Positions 1 through 7,648 of a DNA stretch of 25,124 nt are shown here, piece by piece (position 1 is the first letter of the stretch; every line of letters starts with the position of its first letter). The stretch covers positions 1 through 25,124 of the forward strand of contig JAVVDU010000034.1 in assembly GCA_032251515.1 (NCBI GenBank). The letters are read 5' to 3'. The position numbers were made by a program, and so were the translations under genes. This DNA comes from Carthagonibacter sp032251515 (GTDB lineage Bacteria; Gemmatimonadota; Gemmatimonadetes; Palauibacterales; Palauibacteraceae). Under the pieces are notes generated by a model. The model saw only the letters and a list, made by a program, of their open reading frames with translations. It did not search any database and was not told where the DNA came from.

Positions 1-14
1 CCGGCTCCCCTCGC

Positions 15-30
15 GGCGGCCGCGGCCGCC
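15..30. repeat. 16-bp perfect palindrome before the first gene
   Basis: GGCGGCCGCGGCCGCC reads the same on both strands. It lies 33 bases before the first start codon, in the 62 bases of the window that precede any gene. It could be the end of a terminator for a gene outside the window, but there is no T-tract and such palindromes are not rare at this GC content. Confidence 0.35.
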
Positions 31-62
31 CGGCACTCCAGCTTCGACGCGGGAAGGCGACG

Positions 63-1097
63 ATGGACGCACGGGACGACGACGGGATCCGGACCCCGGC
101 CGAGGGCGACCGTCCGGACACCGAGACACAGCGCCGGATCCTGACCGGGATCAGCGCGATCGCGTGGGAGCACCCCGCCGACCGGGCCGCGCTCAACGCC
201 CTGCGCAAGCTGCCCGGCTTCGACCTGGCCCTGCGCAAGGTGTTCGGGACGTTCGGCGAGCGGGCGATCCGCCTGGCCTTCAAGGCGAACGCGGTCCGCG
301 TGTCCGGCGAGCAGTACGCGTGGATCCACGAGCGGACCCTGCGGGTGTGCCGCGTCCTCGACCTCGAGCGGGTACCCGAGGTCTACGTCTCGCAGACCCC
401 CGTGGTGAACGCCGGCGCCGTGGGCATGGGCGACCCGTTCATCGTCCTGAACTCGTCGATGCTCGAGGTCCTGTCGCCGGACGAGACGGAGGCCGTGCTC
501 GCCCACGAGGTGGGTCACATCCTGAGCGGGCACGTGCTGTACCGCACGCTCCTCGTGCTGCTGCTGCGGCTCACGGCGTTCCGGTTCCCCCTGGCGGGCA
601 TCGCGGCGCTCCCCCTGCTGCTGGCGCTCCTGGAGTGGTACCGCAAGTCGGAGCTGTCGAGCGACCGGGCCGCCGTCCTCGCCGTGCAGGACCCGGAAGT
701 CGTGATGCGCGCCCTCATGAAGCTCGCGGGCGGCACGCGCGGCGAGGAGCTGGAGCTGGAGCCGTTCCTCGCCCAGGCGGAGGAGTATCGGCAGGGCGGC
801 GACCTCCTCGACTCGGTCTACAAGCTGCTGAACGCGATCGGCGCGACGCACCCGTTCGCGGTCGTCCGCATCGCGGAGCTCCGCGACTGGCTCGACGCCG
901 GTCACTACGAGCGGATTCTCACGGGCGAGTACCGGCGCCGCGACGAGGAGGACCTGCGGCCGTACCGGGAGGACCTGGCGGAGGCGGCGCGCGGCTACGG
1001 CGAGTCGGCCCGTGACCTGCTCGACGAGGTGGACGCCGCCGTCGACAAGCTGAAGTCGCGGATGGGAGACGCGTGGCGGAAGGCGCGCCCCGGCTGA
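63..1097 (+). CDS. M48 family zinc metallopeptidase (HtpX/Ste24-like)
   Basis: Predicted membrane-associated zinc endopeptidase of 344 aa. The zinc-binding HExxH motif is HEVGH at residues 148-152, and a downstream ELSSDRAA segment supplies the probable third ligand, E197. Residues about 158-192 are strongly hydrophobic and could form one or two membrane segments. HtpX proteins usually also have two N-terminal membrane helices. Here the first 45 residues are charged, so it is not a classical HtpX and its substrate cannot be named. The ATG start has GGAAGG 6 bases upstream. The C-terminal third (from about 290) is rich in Glu, Arg and Asp and looks helical. The gene stands alone: it is followed by a strong hairpin and then purD on the same strand. 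The M48 family call is secure; a role in membrane protein quality control is inferred from the family. Confidence 0.85.
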   Translation: MDARDDDGIRTPAEGDRPDTETQRRILTGISAIAWEHPADRAALNALRKLPGFDLALRKVFGTFGERAIRLAFKANAVRVSGEQYAWIHERTLRVCRVLDLERVPEVYVSQTPVVNAGAVGMGDPFIVLNSSMLEVLSPDETEAVLAHEVGHILSGHVLYRTLLVLLLRLTAFRFPLAGIAALPLLLALLEWYRKSELSSDRAAVLAVQDPEVVMRALMKLAGGTRGEELELEPFLAQAEEYRQGGDLLDSVYKLLNAIGATHPFAVVRIAELRDWLDAGHYERILTGEYRRRDEEDLRPYREDLAEAARGYGESARDLLDEVDAAVDKLKSRMGDAWRKARPG

Positions 1098-1115
1098 TCG
1101 GGGCCTGCACGGGCG

Positions 1116-1148
1116 GGTGCGCCGCCGGGGGTCCGCGCGGCGCACCCG
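1116..1148 (+). terminator. Hairpin after the M48 gene, terminator-like
   Basis: GGGTGCGCCGC (1116-1126) and its exact reverse complement GCGGCGCACCC (1138-1148) form an 11-bp perfect stem with an 11-base loop. It starts 18 bases after the M48 stop codon and lies before purD. No T-run follows, so it may act as a Rho-assisted or processing hairpin rather than a classical intrinsic terminator. Confidence 0.5.
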
Positions 1149-1193
1149 GCGCGCCGGGTGGCGGACGCGCGCCGCCCGTTGCATCCTGACCCG

Positions 1194-2465
1194 ATGGCAC
1201 CCCAACCGATCCTCCTCGTGGGAAGCGGCGGCCGGGAGCACGCCCTCGCCGCCAAGATCCGCCTCGACGCCCCCGACACGGAGCTCCTCGTCGCCCCCGG
1301 GAACCCGGGCACCGCGGCGGTGGGGCGGAACGTCCCGGTCGCCGCGGACGACATCGCGGGCCTGGTGGGCCTGGCCCGCTCGGCCGGCGTGGGACTCACC
1401 ATCGTGGGCCCCGAGGCCCCCCTGGCGGCCGGCATCGCGGATGCGTTCGCGGCCGAGGGACTGCCCCTGTTCGGTCCCTCCGCGGCCGCGGCCCGCATCG
1501 AGTCCTCCAAGGCGTTCGCCAAGACCCTCATGCGGGACGAAGGCGTGCCGACGGCCGCCTTCGAGGTGTTCCGGGCGCCGGAGCCCGCCCTGGCGCGCGT
1601 GCGGGCCGGGAACCCGCCGTTCGTCGTGAAGGCCTCGGGCCTCGCCGGCGGCAAGGGCGCGTTCGTCTGCCCCGACCGGGCGAAGGCGGAGCGGGTGATC
1701 CGGGCCCTGATGGTCGAGCGCACGCTCGGGAACGCGGCGGACGAGATCCTGCTCGAGGAGTACCTCGAGGGCGAGGAGCTGTCGGTGTTCTTCCTCACCG
1801 ACGGCGAGACGGCCGTCCCCCTCGTGCCGTCCCGCGACCACAAGCGGCGCTTCGAGAAGGACGAGGGGCCCAACACGGGCGGCATGGGCGCCTTCGCGCC
1901 GGTGCCCGGGGCGGGCCCGGACCTGGTGGACCGGATACGGCGCGAGGTCGCGGAGCCGGTGCTCGCGGGCCTCGCCGCCCGCGGCTGCCCGTACCGCGGC
2001 TTCCTGTACGCCGGCCTGATGCTCACGGCGGACGGGCCCCGGGTGATCGAGTTCAACTGCCGCCTGGGGGACCCCGAGGCGCAGGCGGTGCTCCCGCTCA
2101 CCGGCGGCGACCTCGTGGAGCCGGTGCGGACCGTGGCGTCGGGCGCCCGGCTGTCCGGCTGGGACCCCGATCCGGCGCCCGGCGCCGCGCTCGTCACCGT
2201 GGTCGTGTCGGGCGGCTATCCCGGGCCCGTCGAGAAGGGGGTGCCGATCGAGGTGCCCGCCGGCCTGGAGGGGCCGGACGTGCGTCTGTACCACGCCGGG
2301 ACCTCGACGGCCGGCGGGCGACTGGTCACCGCCGGCGGGCGGGTGTTCGGGGTCACGGGGCTCGGGGCGACCCTCGCCGAGGCGAGCGAGCGGAGCCGGG
2401 CGGCCGCGGCGCGCATCCGCTTCGAGGGAGCGGACTGGCGCTCCGACATCGGACGCGTCCGGTAG
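1194..2465 (+). CDS. purD: Phosphoribosylamine--glycine ligase (GARS)
   Basis: Catalyses the second step of de novo purine synthesis in the cytoplasm: 5-phosphoribosylamine + glycine + ATP give glycinamide ribonucleotide. The 423-aa product has the normal GARS length. Diagnostic stretches are the N-terminal ILLVGSGGREHAL, the ATP-grasp region with KASGLAGGKGAFV, the PSRDHKRR and NTGGMGAF signatures, and EFNCRLGDPEAQ near the active site. I chose the ATG at 1194 because the family begins only a few residues before VGSGGREHA; a GTG at 1158 in the same frame would add 12 residues with no family support. No good Shine-Dalgarno is seen before either start. mutM begins 5 bases after the stop, so the two are probably co-transcribed. 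There is no functional link between them that I know of. Confidence 0.96.
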   Translation: MAPQPILLVGSGGREHALAAKIRLDAPDTELLVAPGNPGTAAVGRNVPVAADDIAGLVGLARSAGVGLTIVGPEAPLAAGIADAFAAEGLPLFGPSAAAARIESSKAFAKTLMRDEGVPTAAFEVFRAPEPALARVRAGNPPFVVKASGLAGGKGAFVCPDRAKAERVIRALMVERTLGNAADEILLEEYLEGEELSVFFLTDGETAVPLVPSRDHKRRFEKDEGPNTGGMGAFAPVPGAGPDLVDRIRREVAEPVLAGLAARGCPYRGFLYAGLMLTADGPRVIEFNCRLGDPEAQAVLPLTGGDLVEPVRTVASGARLSGWDPDPAPGAALVTVVVSGGYPGPVEKGVPIEVPAGLEGPDVRLYHAGTSTAGGRLVTAGGRVFGVTGLGATLAEASERSRAAAARIRFEGADWRSDIGRVR

Positions 2466-2470
2466 GACGG

Positions 2471-3298
2471 GTGCCGGAGCTTCCCGAAGTAGAGACGATC
2501 CGCCGCGCGCTGGCGCCGCGGCTCGAGGGCCGGACCTTCGTGGACGTCCGGGTGGCGCGGCCGGACATCCTCATGGGGCCGCGGTCGGTCGCGGAATTCT
2601 CGGAGCTGCTGGTCGGCCGGCAGGTCCGGGCGCTGGAGCGGCGGGGCAAGCGGCTCGTGTTCCGCCTCGACGCCGGGGTCCTCGTCGCGCAGCTCCGCAT
2701 GACGGGGCGGTTCTGCCTGGGAGATGGTCCCGCGCCGCCGGTGGAGGAGTTCCGCCACGTGGCGGCCCGCTTCCGGTTCGACGACGGGTCCACCCTGTTC
2801 TACGACGACGTGCGCCGCCTGGGCGGGTTCCGCCGGTTCTCCGGCCCGGACTGGGAGGCCGAGTCCGCCCGGCTCGGTCCCGAGCCCCTCGCTCCCGGGT
2901 TCCGGGCGACGGACCTCGCCGCCGCGCTGGGGCGCGGGCGCGCGCCCGTGAAGTCGGCCCTCCTCGACCAGGGCCGGATCGCCGGGGTCGGCAACATCTA
3001 CGCGTGTGAGGCCCTGTTCGGCGCCCGCCTCGCTCCCCACCGGCCCGTGGACACGCTCACGGCGGAGGACTTCCGCCGTCTCCACCGGGCGCTGCGAGAC
3101 GTGCTGCGCCGGGCCGTGGACGCGGCGGGCACCACGCTGCGCGACTACCGGGCCGTGAACGGCCGCTCCGGCCGGTTCGCGTCGCGCCTCCGGGTGTACG
3201 GACGGGCGGGGGCCCCCTGCCGGCGCTGCGGTGCCGCGATCGAGCGCACCGTGCTGGCGGGCCGGGGCACCTTCTCCTGTCCCGCCTGCCAGGCCTGA
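2471..3298 (+). CDS. mutM: Formamidopyrimidine-DNA glycosylase
   Basis: Base-excision-repair bifunctional glycosylase/AP lyase that removes 8-oxoguanine and FapyG. The 275-aa protein starts at GTG, giving MPELPEVET; processing exposes the catalytic Pro2, followed by Glu3. Lys60 in RRGKRL is the expected beta-clamp lysine. The helix-two-turn-helix segment IAGVGNIYACEALF lies near residues 173-186. The C-terminal zinc finger has all four cysteines (C250, C253, C270, C273) and the phosphate-binding R265 in GRGTFSC. Length and motifs are complete, so it should be active. The start lies 5 bases after purD. The next gene is convergent, separated by 61 bases of GC-rich spacer with only imperfect inverted repeats. 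Confidence 0.96.
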   Translation: MPELPEVETIRRALAPRLEGRTFVDVRVARPDILMGPRSVAEFSELLVGRQVRALERRGKRLVFRLDAGVLVAQLRMTGRFCLGDGPAPPVEEFRHVAARFRFDDGSTLFYDDVRRLGGFRRFSGPDWEAESARLGPEPLAPGFRATDLAAALGRGRAPVKSALLDQGRIAGVGNIYACEALFGARLAPHRPVDTLTAEDFRRLHRALRDVLRRAVDAAGTTLRDYRAVNGRSGRFASRLRVYGRAGAPCRRCGAAIERTVLAGRGTFSCPACQA

Positions 3299-3359
3299 TC
3301 TCCCGGGAAGGGGCGGGCGACCCCGGCCCGTACCGCCGCGATCGGCACCGTCCCCGCCC

Positions 3360-3854
3360 TCACCGCCGCGGTACGAGCGGCGCCCCGTCGGGCAGCCGCA
3401 GGTGCCGGACCTCGACCCGGCCGTCCACCACCTCGGCGATCGCCAGCGAGGGCGGCCAACCCCCACGCCCGGCGGACGCCGCGCCCGGGTTCACGAGCAG
3501 GCGGGACCCGATCCGTTCGCAGCGCGGCACGTGCGTGTGCCCGTGCACCACGACGTCGGCCGTCGGGAAGGCGTCGAGAAGGTCCACGTAGTGCGGCGCC
3601 GCGCGGTGCCCGTGCACGAGGGCGAAGCGCGCTCCGCCCAGGTCCGTCTCGCGGCTCTCGGGCACAGCGGCCCGGATCTCCGGCCCGTCCACGTTTCCCC
3701 ACACGGCCAGCACCGGCGCGATCGCCTCGAGGTCCGCCAGCAGCTCGGACCGACCCGTGTCGCCGGCGACGAGAAGCCGTTCCACCCCGTGCAGGAGGTC
3801 GAACACCTCCGCCGGGAGCACCCCGTGCAGGTCGCTGACCAGCCCGATCCGCAT
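3360..3854 (-). CDS. YfcE/MJ0936-type metallophosphoesterase
   Basis: Small (164 aa) calcineurin-like phosphodiesterase. All family metal-binding motifs are present in order: D8-x-H10 (SDLH), GD at 31-32 (AGDTG), GN at 53-54 (WGNVD), H81 (LVHGH) and GHTH at 105-108. Such proteins hydrolyse phosphodiesters in vitro with Mn or Ni. The physiological substrate of most is unknown, and nothing here identifies it. The ATG start is preceded by GGAGGAGAG. The gene is alone on this strand: it converges with mutM and diverges from the ECF sigma gene, with 154 bases between starts. Its position between a repair gene and a sigma factor gives no functional hint. Confidence 0.88.
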   Translation of the reverse strand: MRIGLVSDLHGVLPAEVFDLLHGVERLLVAGDTGRSELLADLEAIAPVLAVWGNVDGPEIRAAVPESRETDLGGARFALVHGHRAAPHYVDLLDAFPTADVVVHGHTHVPRCERIGSRLLVNPGAASAGRGGWPPSLAIAEVVDGRVEVRHLRLPDGAPLVPRR

Positions 3855-3906
3855 CTCTCCTCCGTGGCCGCGTGGCGTTCCAGCCCCGGCTCCGGCGCGT
3901 CCGGCG

Positions 3907-3936
3907 TTGTGGCCGGGCGGGAGCGGGGCCTAGCTT
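3907..3936 (+). promoter_or_regulatory. Possible promoter of the ECF sigma operon
   Basis: TTGTGG (3907-3912) and TAGCTT (3931-3936) are separated by 18 bases, resembling -35/-10 elements of a housekeeping promoter. The predicted transcript would start near 3943, about 65 bases before the TTG start at 4009. It was read by eye only; ECF sigma factors often recognise their own promoter and I cannot test for that here. Confidence 0.35.
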
Positions 3937-4008
3937 CGCGCAGGGTACCGCGGGGAGGAGGAGCCGGGCAATCGATCCGCACCGGGAACGCGGGGGGCGC
4001 GGCGCAAC

Positions 4009-4611
4009 TTGGACTACGCGGCGAAGGACGACGGCCAGCTCGTGCGCCTCTGCCGCCGTGGCGACGAGCGGGCGGCGCGAGAGCTCGTGGGACGCTTCGA
4101 GCGGCCCGTGTTCTCGCTCGTCCACCGCATGGTACGCGACCGGGAGCTCGCCGAGGACCTCTCGCAGGACGCCTTCGTGCGGGCCTTCCAGAACCTGGAC
4201 CGCTTCGACCCCTCGTACCGGTTCTCGTCCTGGCTGTTCAAGATCGCCTACAACCTGACGGTGGATCACCTGCGTCGGCGCGAGGTGCCGACGATCTCGG
4301 TGCACGGCGCTCCCGACGCGGTGACGGAGGAGCGCCAGCGAGCCACGAGCCCCACCCTCGCGTCCGACGACGAATCGCCCGAGGACCGCCTCGCGTCCCG
4401 GGAGCTCGCCGACCGGCTGGAGGAGGCGATCGAGGCGCTCAGGCCGGAGTACCGGACGGCGATCCTGCTGCGCCACGTGGAAGGACGCTCGTACGAGGAG
4501 ATCGCCGACGTGATGGGAATCCCGCTGGGAACGGTCAAGACCTACATCTTCCGCGCCCGGCGCGAGCTGCGGACCGGACTTCCCCCGCCGGCGGCCGATG
4601 GGGACGCGTGA
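4009..4611 (+). CDS. RNA polymerase ECF-type sigma-70 factor
   Basis: Group IV sigma factor of 200 aa. Region 2 spans about residues 24-92, with the core-binding AEDLSQDAFVRAF and the -10-reading segment FSSWLFKIAYNLTVDHLRRR. Region 4 spans about 136-190, with a helix-turn-helix in YEEIADVMGIPLGTVKTYIFRAR. The linker between them is long and acidic. The start is TTG: no ATG, GTG or TTG lies between it and the in-frame TAG at 3931, and the next in-frame GTG (4039) would remove conserved residues. A strong GGGGAGGAGGAG lies 46 bases upstream, too far for this start. The next gene is a zinc-finger anti-sigma 52 bases downstream, followed by two envelope genes. Control of an envelope-stress regulon is therefore likely but inferred. 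Confidence 0.92.
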   Translation: MDYAAKDDGQLVRLCRRGDERAARELVGRFERPVFSLVHRMVRDRELAEDLSQDAFVRAFQNLDRFDPSYRFSSWLFKIAYNLTVDHLRRREVPTISVHGAPDAVTEERQRATSPTLASDDESPEDRLASRELADRLEEAIEALRPEYRTAILLRHVEGRSYEEIADVMGIPLGTVKTYIFRARRELRTGLPPPAADGDA

Positions 4612-4663
4612 AACCCCGCGGCGCGGGCATCCGTACGGCAGGAGGAACGGAGGAGATGGACCG

Positions 4664-5023
4664 ATGAATGGACCGGACCGACACGGACCGGGGCACCTGG
4701 GCCCGGAAGAGCTGGAGCGGATCGCGCTCGGGGAGGACGTGTCCCCCGGAGCCGTCGCGCACGTGTCGGATTGCGCCGCGTGCCGCCGGGAGGTCGAAGG
4801 CGTCCGGCGGCTGCACGCCGGCCTCCTGGCCCTCGAGACGTCCGCCCCGGCGCCCGGCTTCGCCGACCGGGTGATGGCCCGCGTGCGGCTCCCGGAGCCG
4901 GCGTGGCTCCGCGCCCTCCGGACGATCCGCGAGCGGCCCGCCCGCGCCCTCCCGGCGCTGGCGGGCCTGCTGCTCACGCTGGGCGGCGCGGTGTCGTGGC
5001 GGGTCGCCTATCCGGAGATCACG
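4664..5023 (+). CDS. Membrane anti-sigma factor with zf-HC2 zinc finger (3' end lost in gap)
   Basis: Probable partner that sequesters the upstream ECF sigma factor at the membrane. The visible 120 residues show an anti-sigma zinc-binding motif with H33, C37 and C40 (HVSDCAAC), a helical linker, and one hydrophobic segment at about 95-113 preceded by arginines, as expected for a single-pass inner-membrane protein. The ATG at 4664 is chosen because GGAGGAACGGAGGAG lies just upstream; an in-frame ATG at 4598 overlaps the sigma gene and adds 22 residues unlike the family. The reading frame runs into 100 N at 5024, so the periplasmic part and the stop are not visible. Sequence after the gap is open in the same frame, but gap length is unknown, so that continuation is unreliable. 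Confidence 0.85.
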
Positions 5024-5123
5024 NNNNNNNNNNNNNNNNNNNNNNNNNNNNNNNNNNNNNNNNNNNNNNNNNNNNNNNNNNNNNNNNNNNNNNNNNNNNN
5101 NNNNNNNNNNNNNNNNNNNNNNN
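5024..5123. other. Assembly gap of 100 N
   Basis: Exactly 100 N, the conventional size for a gap of unknown length. It interrupts the anti-sigma gene just after its membrane segment. The right edge is a short tandem repeat, a plausible cause of the break. Confidence 0.95.
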
Positions 5124-5126
5124 CCG

Positions 5127-5150
5127 CGGGAACGGAAACGGGAACGGAAC
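5127..5150. repeat. 12-bp tandem repeat at the gap edge
   Basis: CGGGAACGGAAA (5127-5138) is followed directly by CGGGAACGGAAC (5139-5150), 11 of 12 bases identical. Only two units are visible because the N run begins 3 bases to the left. The 12-base unit would preserve reading frame, giving a Gly-Thr-Glu-Thr or Gly-Asn type repeat depending on frame. Confidence 0.6.
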
Positions 5151-5171
5151 CCGACGTGGAGGAGGACGGAG

Positions 5172-6755
5172 ATGAGGAGGCTCGGAACCCGGGCGATCGG
5201 CCGTACGGCGCGCCGCCTCGCGGCGGTCGCCGCGGCGGCGGGCGCCGGTCTGCTGCTGACGCTCGCGGCGGTCGCGCAGGAGCGGGACGAGGGGGTCCGC
5301 GAGACCGTGGTCACGCTCTCGTCGCGCGAGGCGACGCTGCGCGTCGAGCTCGCCGCGGGCACGACACGAACCGTGTCGCTGACCGGCGGCCGCATCCTCG
5401 TGGACGGGACTCCCGCCGGCTCCTACGAGCCCGGCGCGGCGGTGGAGCGGGCCTGGCGGGAGCTCCTGCGCGACCCCCGCACCCTGGAGTCCGCCACCAC
5501 GCTGTCCGCCCTGCGGGACTGGGTCCCGCCGGCGGGGCCGGACGGGGAGGCCCTGGGCGCCGCGCTCGCGTCGCTCGTCCCCGCGCCGGACGGCGTGGAC
5601 GCGGCGCACCCCGTTTCCGAGGCGCTCGGCGACGGGCCCGTCGCGATCGCCCCGGGTCTGCGATCCATGGAGGAGCTGACCCGCGGCATCGACCGCCTGC
5701 GCCGTTCGCTCGCGCGCATCGGCGCGCAGGCTCGCGTCTCGGGCGACGAAGTGGCCCTGGTCGTGCATGACGACTACGCCGTGCCGGCGGGCCGCGTGGT
5801 GGGTGGCGACCTGGTGCTGCTCGGCGGAGAACTGGAGCTTGCCGGCGAGGTGAACGGCGACGTCCTCGTGCTCGACGGAGTTCTCACGCTCGCCGACGGC
5901 TCCCGGGTGGCCGGCGACATCGTGCAGGTGGGCGGCGAGGTCCGGCGGGACGGTGGCCGGGTTGTGGGAGAGATCGTCTCGCTGGCCGGCGGCGCGGCAG
6001 CCGGGCTCGAGGATGCCCTGGCCGACCTCGCGGATTCGGCCGGAGAGGCGGCGGCGGACGCGGCGTCCGGCGATGAGCCGCGAATCCGGGTCGAGCGGCG
6101 CTCCGGCCGTCGCGGCCCCGTGGGGGCCTTCTTCCACAACCTGGGCCACATGCTCGGCAGCCTCGGGGCGGTCCTGGGCTGGTACATCGGACTCGGCCTG
6201 CTGGGTGCGGCCCTCGTGTACTTCTTCCGGCCGCGCCTCGAGATGGTCGCCGACGCGGTCCGGCTCGACGTGGGGCGCTGCTTCGGCATCGGCCTCGCGG
6301 GACAGCTCCTGTTCCTGCCGGTGCTGCTCGTGCTCGCGGTGGGGATCGTCACCTGGCTGGTGATCCCGTTCTACGTGCTGGCGGCGGCGCTGGCCGTACC
6401 GGCAGGCTACCTGGCGGCGGCGCACGCGGCCGGGGAGACCATCGCGCTGCGGCGCTACGACTGGGTGGAGCGACTGCGCCTGCGGCGGGCGAACTCGTAC
6501 TGGTACGTCGCCAGCGGGCTCGCGGCGCTGCTCGCCCCGTTCGCCGTCGCCGCCGTCCTGTTCCTGTTCTGCGGCCTGCTCGGCTTCCTGCGCGGGCTGG
6601 CGTTCTTCGCGGCGGGCGTGACCACCTGGGTGGCGGTCAGCGCCGGGCTGGGTGGGCTGATCGTCACGCGGGCCGGCGGTCGGCGACCCGCGGGCCGCGG
6701 CGCCGATCCGCTGCGCGAGGAGTTCGCTCCCGGGACGGAGGCATCCGGTGCGTAG
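5172..6755 (+). CDS. Secreted/membrane protein with bactofilin-like (polymer-forming) repeats
   Basis: A 527-aa protein of unknown exact role. Residues 1-35 form a signal peptide (Arg-rich start, alanine/leucine core, likely cut AVA-QE). Residues about 198-272 carry short repeats such as GGDLVLLGGELELAGEVNGD, typical of the bactofilin/polymer-forming beta-helix family. The C-terminal part has hydrophobic blocks at roughly 325-352, 370-423 and 444-499, enough for about five to six membrane helices. The last 25 residues are charged. It therefore looks like an exported beta-helix domain tethered to the inner membrane, unlike cytoplasmic bactofilins. ATG is preceded by GGAGGAGGACGGAG. The Toastrack gene overlaps its end by 8 bases, and the sigma/anti-sigma pair lies upstream, so all four are probably one operon. 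The fold assignment is moderate; a structural envelope role is inferred. Confidence 0.7.
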   Translation: MRRLGTRAIGRTARRLAAVAAAAGAGLLLTLAAVAQERDEGVRETVVTLSSREATLRVELAAGTTRTVSLTGGRILVDGTPAGSYEPGAAVERAWRELLRDPRTLESATTLSALRDWVPPAGPDGEALGAALASLVPAPDGVDAAHPVSEALGDGPVAIAPGLRSMEELTRGIDRLRRSLARIGAQARVSGDEVALVVHDDYAVPAGRVVGGDLVLLGGELELAGEVNGDVLVLDGVLTLADGSRVAGDIVQVGGEVRRDGGRVVGEIVSLAGGAAAGLEDALADLADSAGEAAADAASGDEPRIRVERRSGRRGPVGAFFHNLGHMLGSLGAVLGWYIGLGLLGAALVYFFRPRLEMVADAVRLDVGRCFGIGLAGQLLFLPVLLVLAVGIVTWLVIPFYVLAAALAVPAGYLAAAHAAGETIALRRYDWVERLRLRRANSYWYVASGLAALLAPFAVAAVLFLFCGLLGFLRGLAFFAAGVTTWVAVSAGLGGLIVTRAGGRRPAGRGADPLREEFAPGTEASGA

Positions 6756-7629
6756 GCGGACGCGGCGGCTGCTGCCGGCGGTCGCCGGCCTGGCGGCCGC
6801 CCTCGGCCTCGCCGGGCCGGTGGCGGCGCAGGAGCCGGAGTGGACGGACCTGCGCATCCGGCGCACCGCGGACCGGGGGCTCGATTCGCTGCGGGTCCGG
6901 GTCGAGTACGCCGCCGGCCGGCTCGCCATCCACCGCGCCGCGCCGGACCTGCTGTACGACGTCCGGCTGCGGTACGACGCGCGAGAGGTCGAGCCGGCGC
7001 GGAGCTGGGAGGAAGACGGGGGGGTCGGCCGACTGGACATCCGGGTGACGCCGGAGCACGGAGAACTGGACGACGTGGAGTTCGACGACGAAGCGTCGGG
7101 ACGGCTCGACCTGGGGATCGGGGCCGGCGTGGCGACGGCCCTGCGCGTCGAGGCGGGCGCCGCCGAGACCCGGCTCGAGCTGGGAGGCCTGCCGTTGACC
7201 GGCCTCGTCTACCGGACCGGCGCCTCCCGGTCCGAGATCTCCTTCGATACCCCGAACCCCGTCCGGCTGGCCGACCTGGAGTTCGCCGCCGGCGCGGCGG
7301 AGTTCCGGGCGACCGGCCTGGGAAACGCGCGCTTCGACCGGCTGACCTTCGAGGGTGCCGTGGGAGACGTCACGCTCGACTTCGGCGGCGCGTGGGAAGG
7401 CGAGGCGCGGGCCGACATCGCGATGGGGCTGGGAGCGCTCCGCCTCGTCCTGCCCCGGGGCGTGGGGATCGAGATCCGCCACCGGGGCCTGCTCGCCGGC
7501 TTCGACCCGGAGGGACTGGTGAAGAACGACGGCGTATGGCGGACGCCCGGTTTCGAGGACGCGTCCCGGCGACTGCGCATCTCCGTCCGGGCGGCGTTCG
7601 GCAAGGTGGACGTCGACTTCACGGACTGA
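6748..7629 (+). CDS. Secreted Toastrack/LiaF-like beta-repeat protein
   Basis: The 293-aa protein starts at GTG, inside the last 8 bases of the preceding gene (GTGCGTAG), which suggests translational coupling. Residues 1-27 form a signal peptide with a probable cut at VAA-QE. The rest has no hydrophobic anchor and is made of regularly spaced beta strands with repeated glycine and aspartate turns (for example ATALRVEAGAAETRLELGGL and RFDRLTFEGAVGDVTLDFGG). The C-terminal pattern ending in AFGKVDVDF matches the LiaF / cell-wall-active-antibiotic-response (Toastrack) type. Such domains accompany envelope-stress regulators in many bacteria. The ligand is unknown. It is the last gene of the ECF operon and ends inside a hairpin shared with the converging gene. 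Confidence 0.7.
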   Translation: MRRRTRRLLPAVAGLAAALGLAGPVAAQEPEWTDLRIRRTADRGLDSLRVRVEYAAGRLAIHRAAPDLLYDVRLRYDAREVEPARSWEEDGGVGRLDIRVTPEHGELDDVEFDDEASGRLDLGIGAGVATALRVEAGAAETRLELGGLPLTGLVYRTGASRSEISFDTPNPVRLADLEFAAGAAEFRATGLGNARFDRLTFEGAVGDVTLDFGGAWEGEARADIAMGLGALRLVLPRGVGIEIRHRGLLAGFDPEGLVKNDGVWRTPGFEDASRRLRISVRAAFGKVDVDFTD

Positions 7630-7648
7630 CGGCCGGCCCGGCTCAGTC
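7624..7648. terminator. Hairpin holding both convergent stop codons
   Basis: GACTGA (7624-7629) pairs with TCAGTC (7643-7648), and the 13 bases between them contain a further short GCC/GGC pairing. The TGA of the plus-strand gene and the TGA of the minus-strand gene each lie in one arm. It may end transcription in both directions, although there is no T-tract. Confidence 0.4.

Noticed and set aside
1149..1163. 15-base sequence GCGCGCCGGGTGGCG shared with 23838-23852, both intergenic
   Set aside because: At this GC content several 15-base matches are expected by chance in 25 kb; flanks differ.
3299..3359. Inverted repeats between mutM and the phosphoesterase
   Set aside because: GGGGCGGG/CCCCGCCC and GTACCG/CGGTAC pairings are imperfect and off register; no convincing terminator.
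3145..4977. Long open frame of 610 codons on the minus strand
   Set aside because: It runs antisense to mutM and the sigma factor and through a different frame of the phosphoesterase gene. Composition is Arg/Pro/Gly-rich without domains; it is a by-product of the high GC content and few stop codons.
4598..5770. Anti-sigma open frame continuing through the gap to 5770
   Set aside because: Continuity depends on the arbitrary 100-N length, and beyond 5172 it overlaps the bactofilin-like gene with Arg/Gly-rich sequence.
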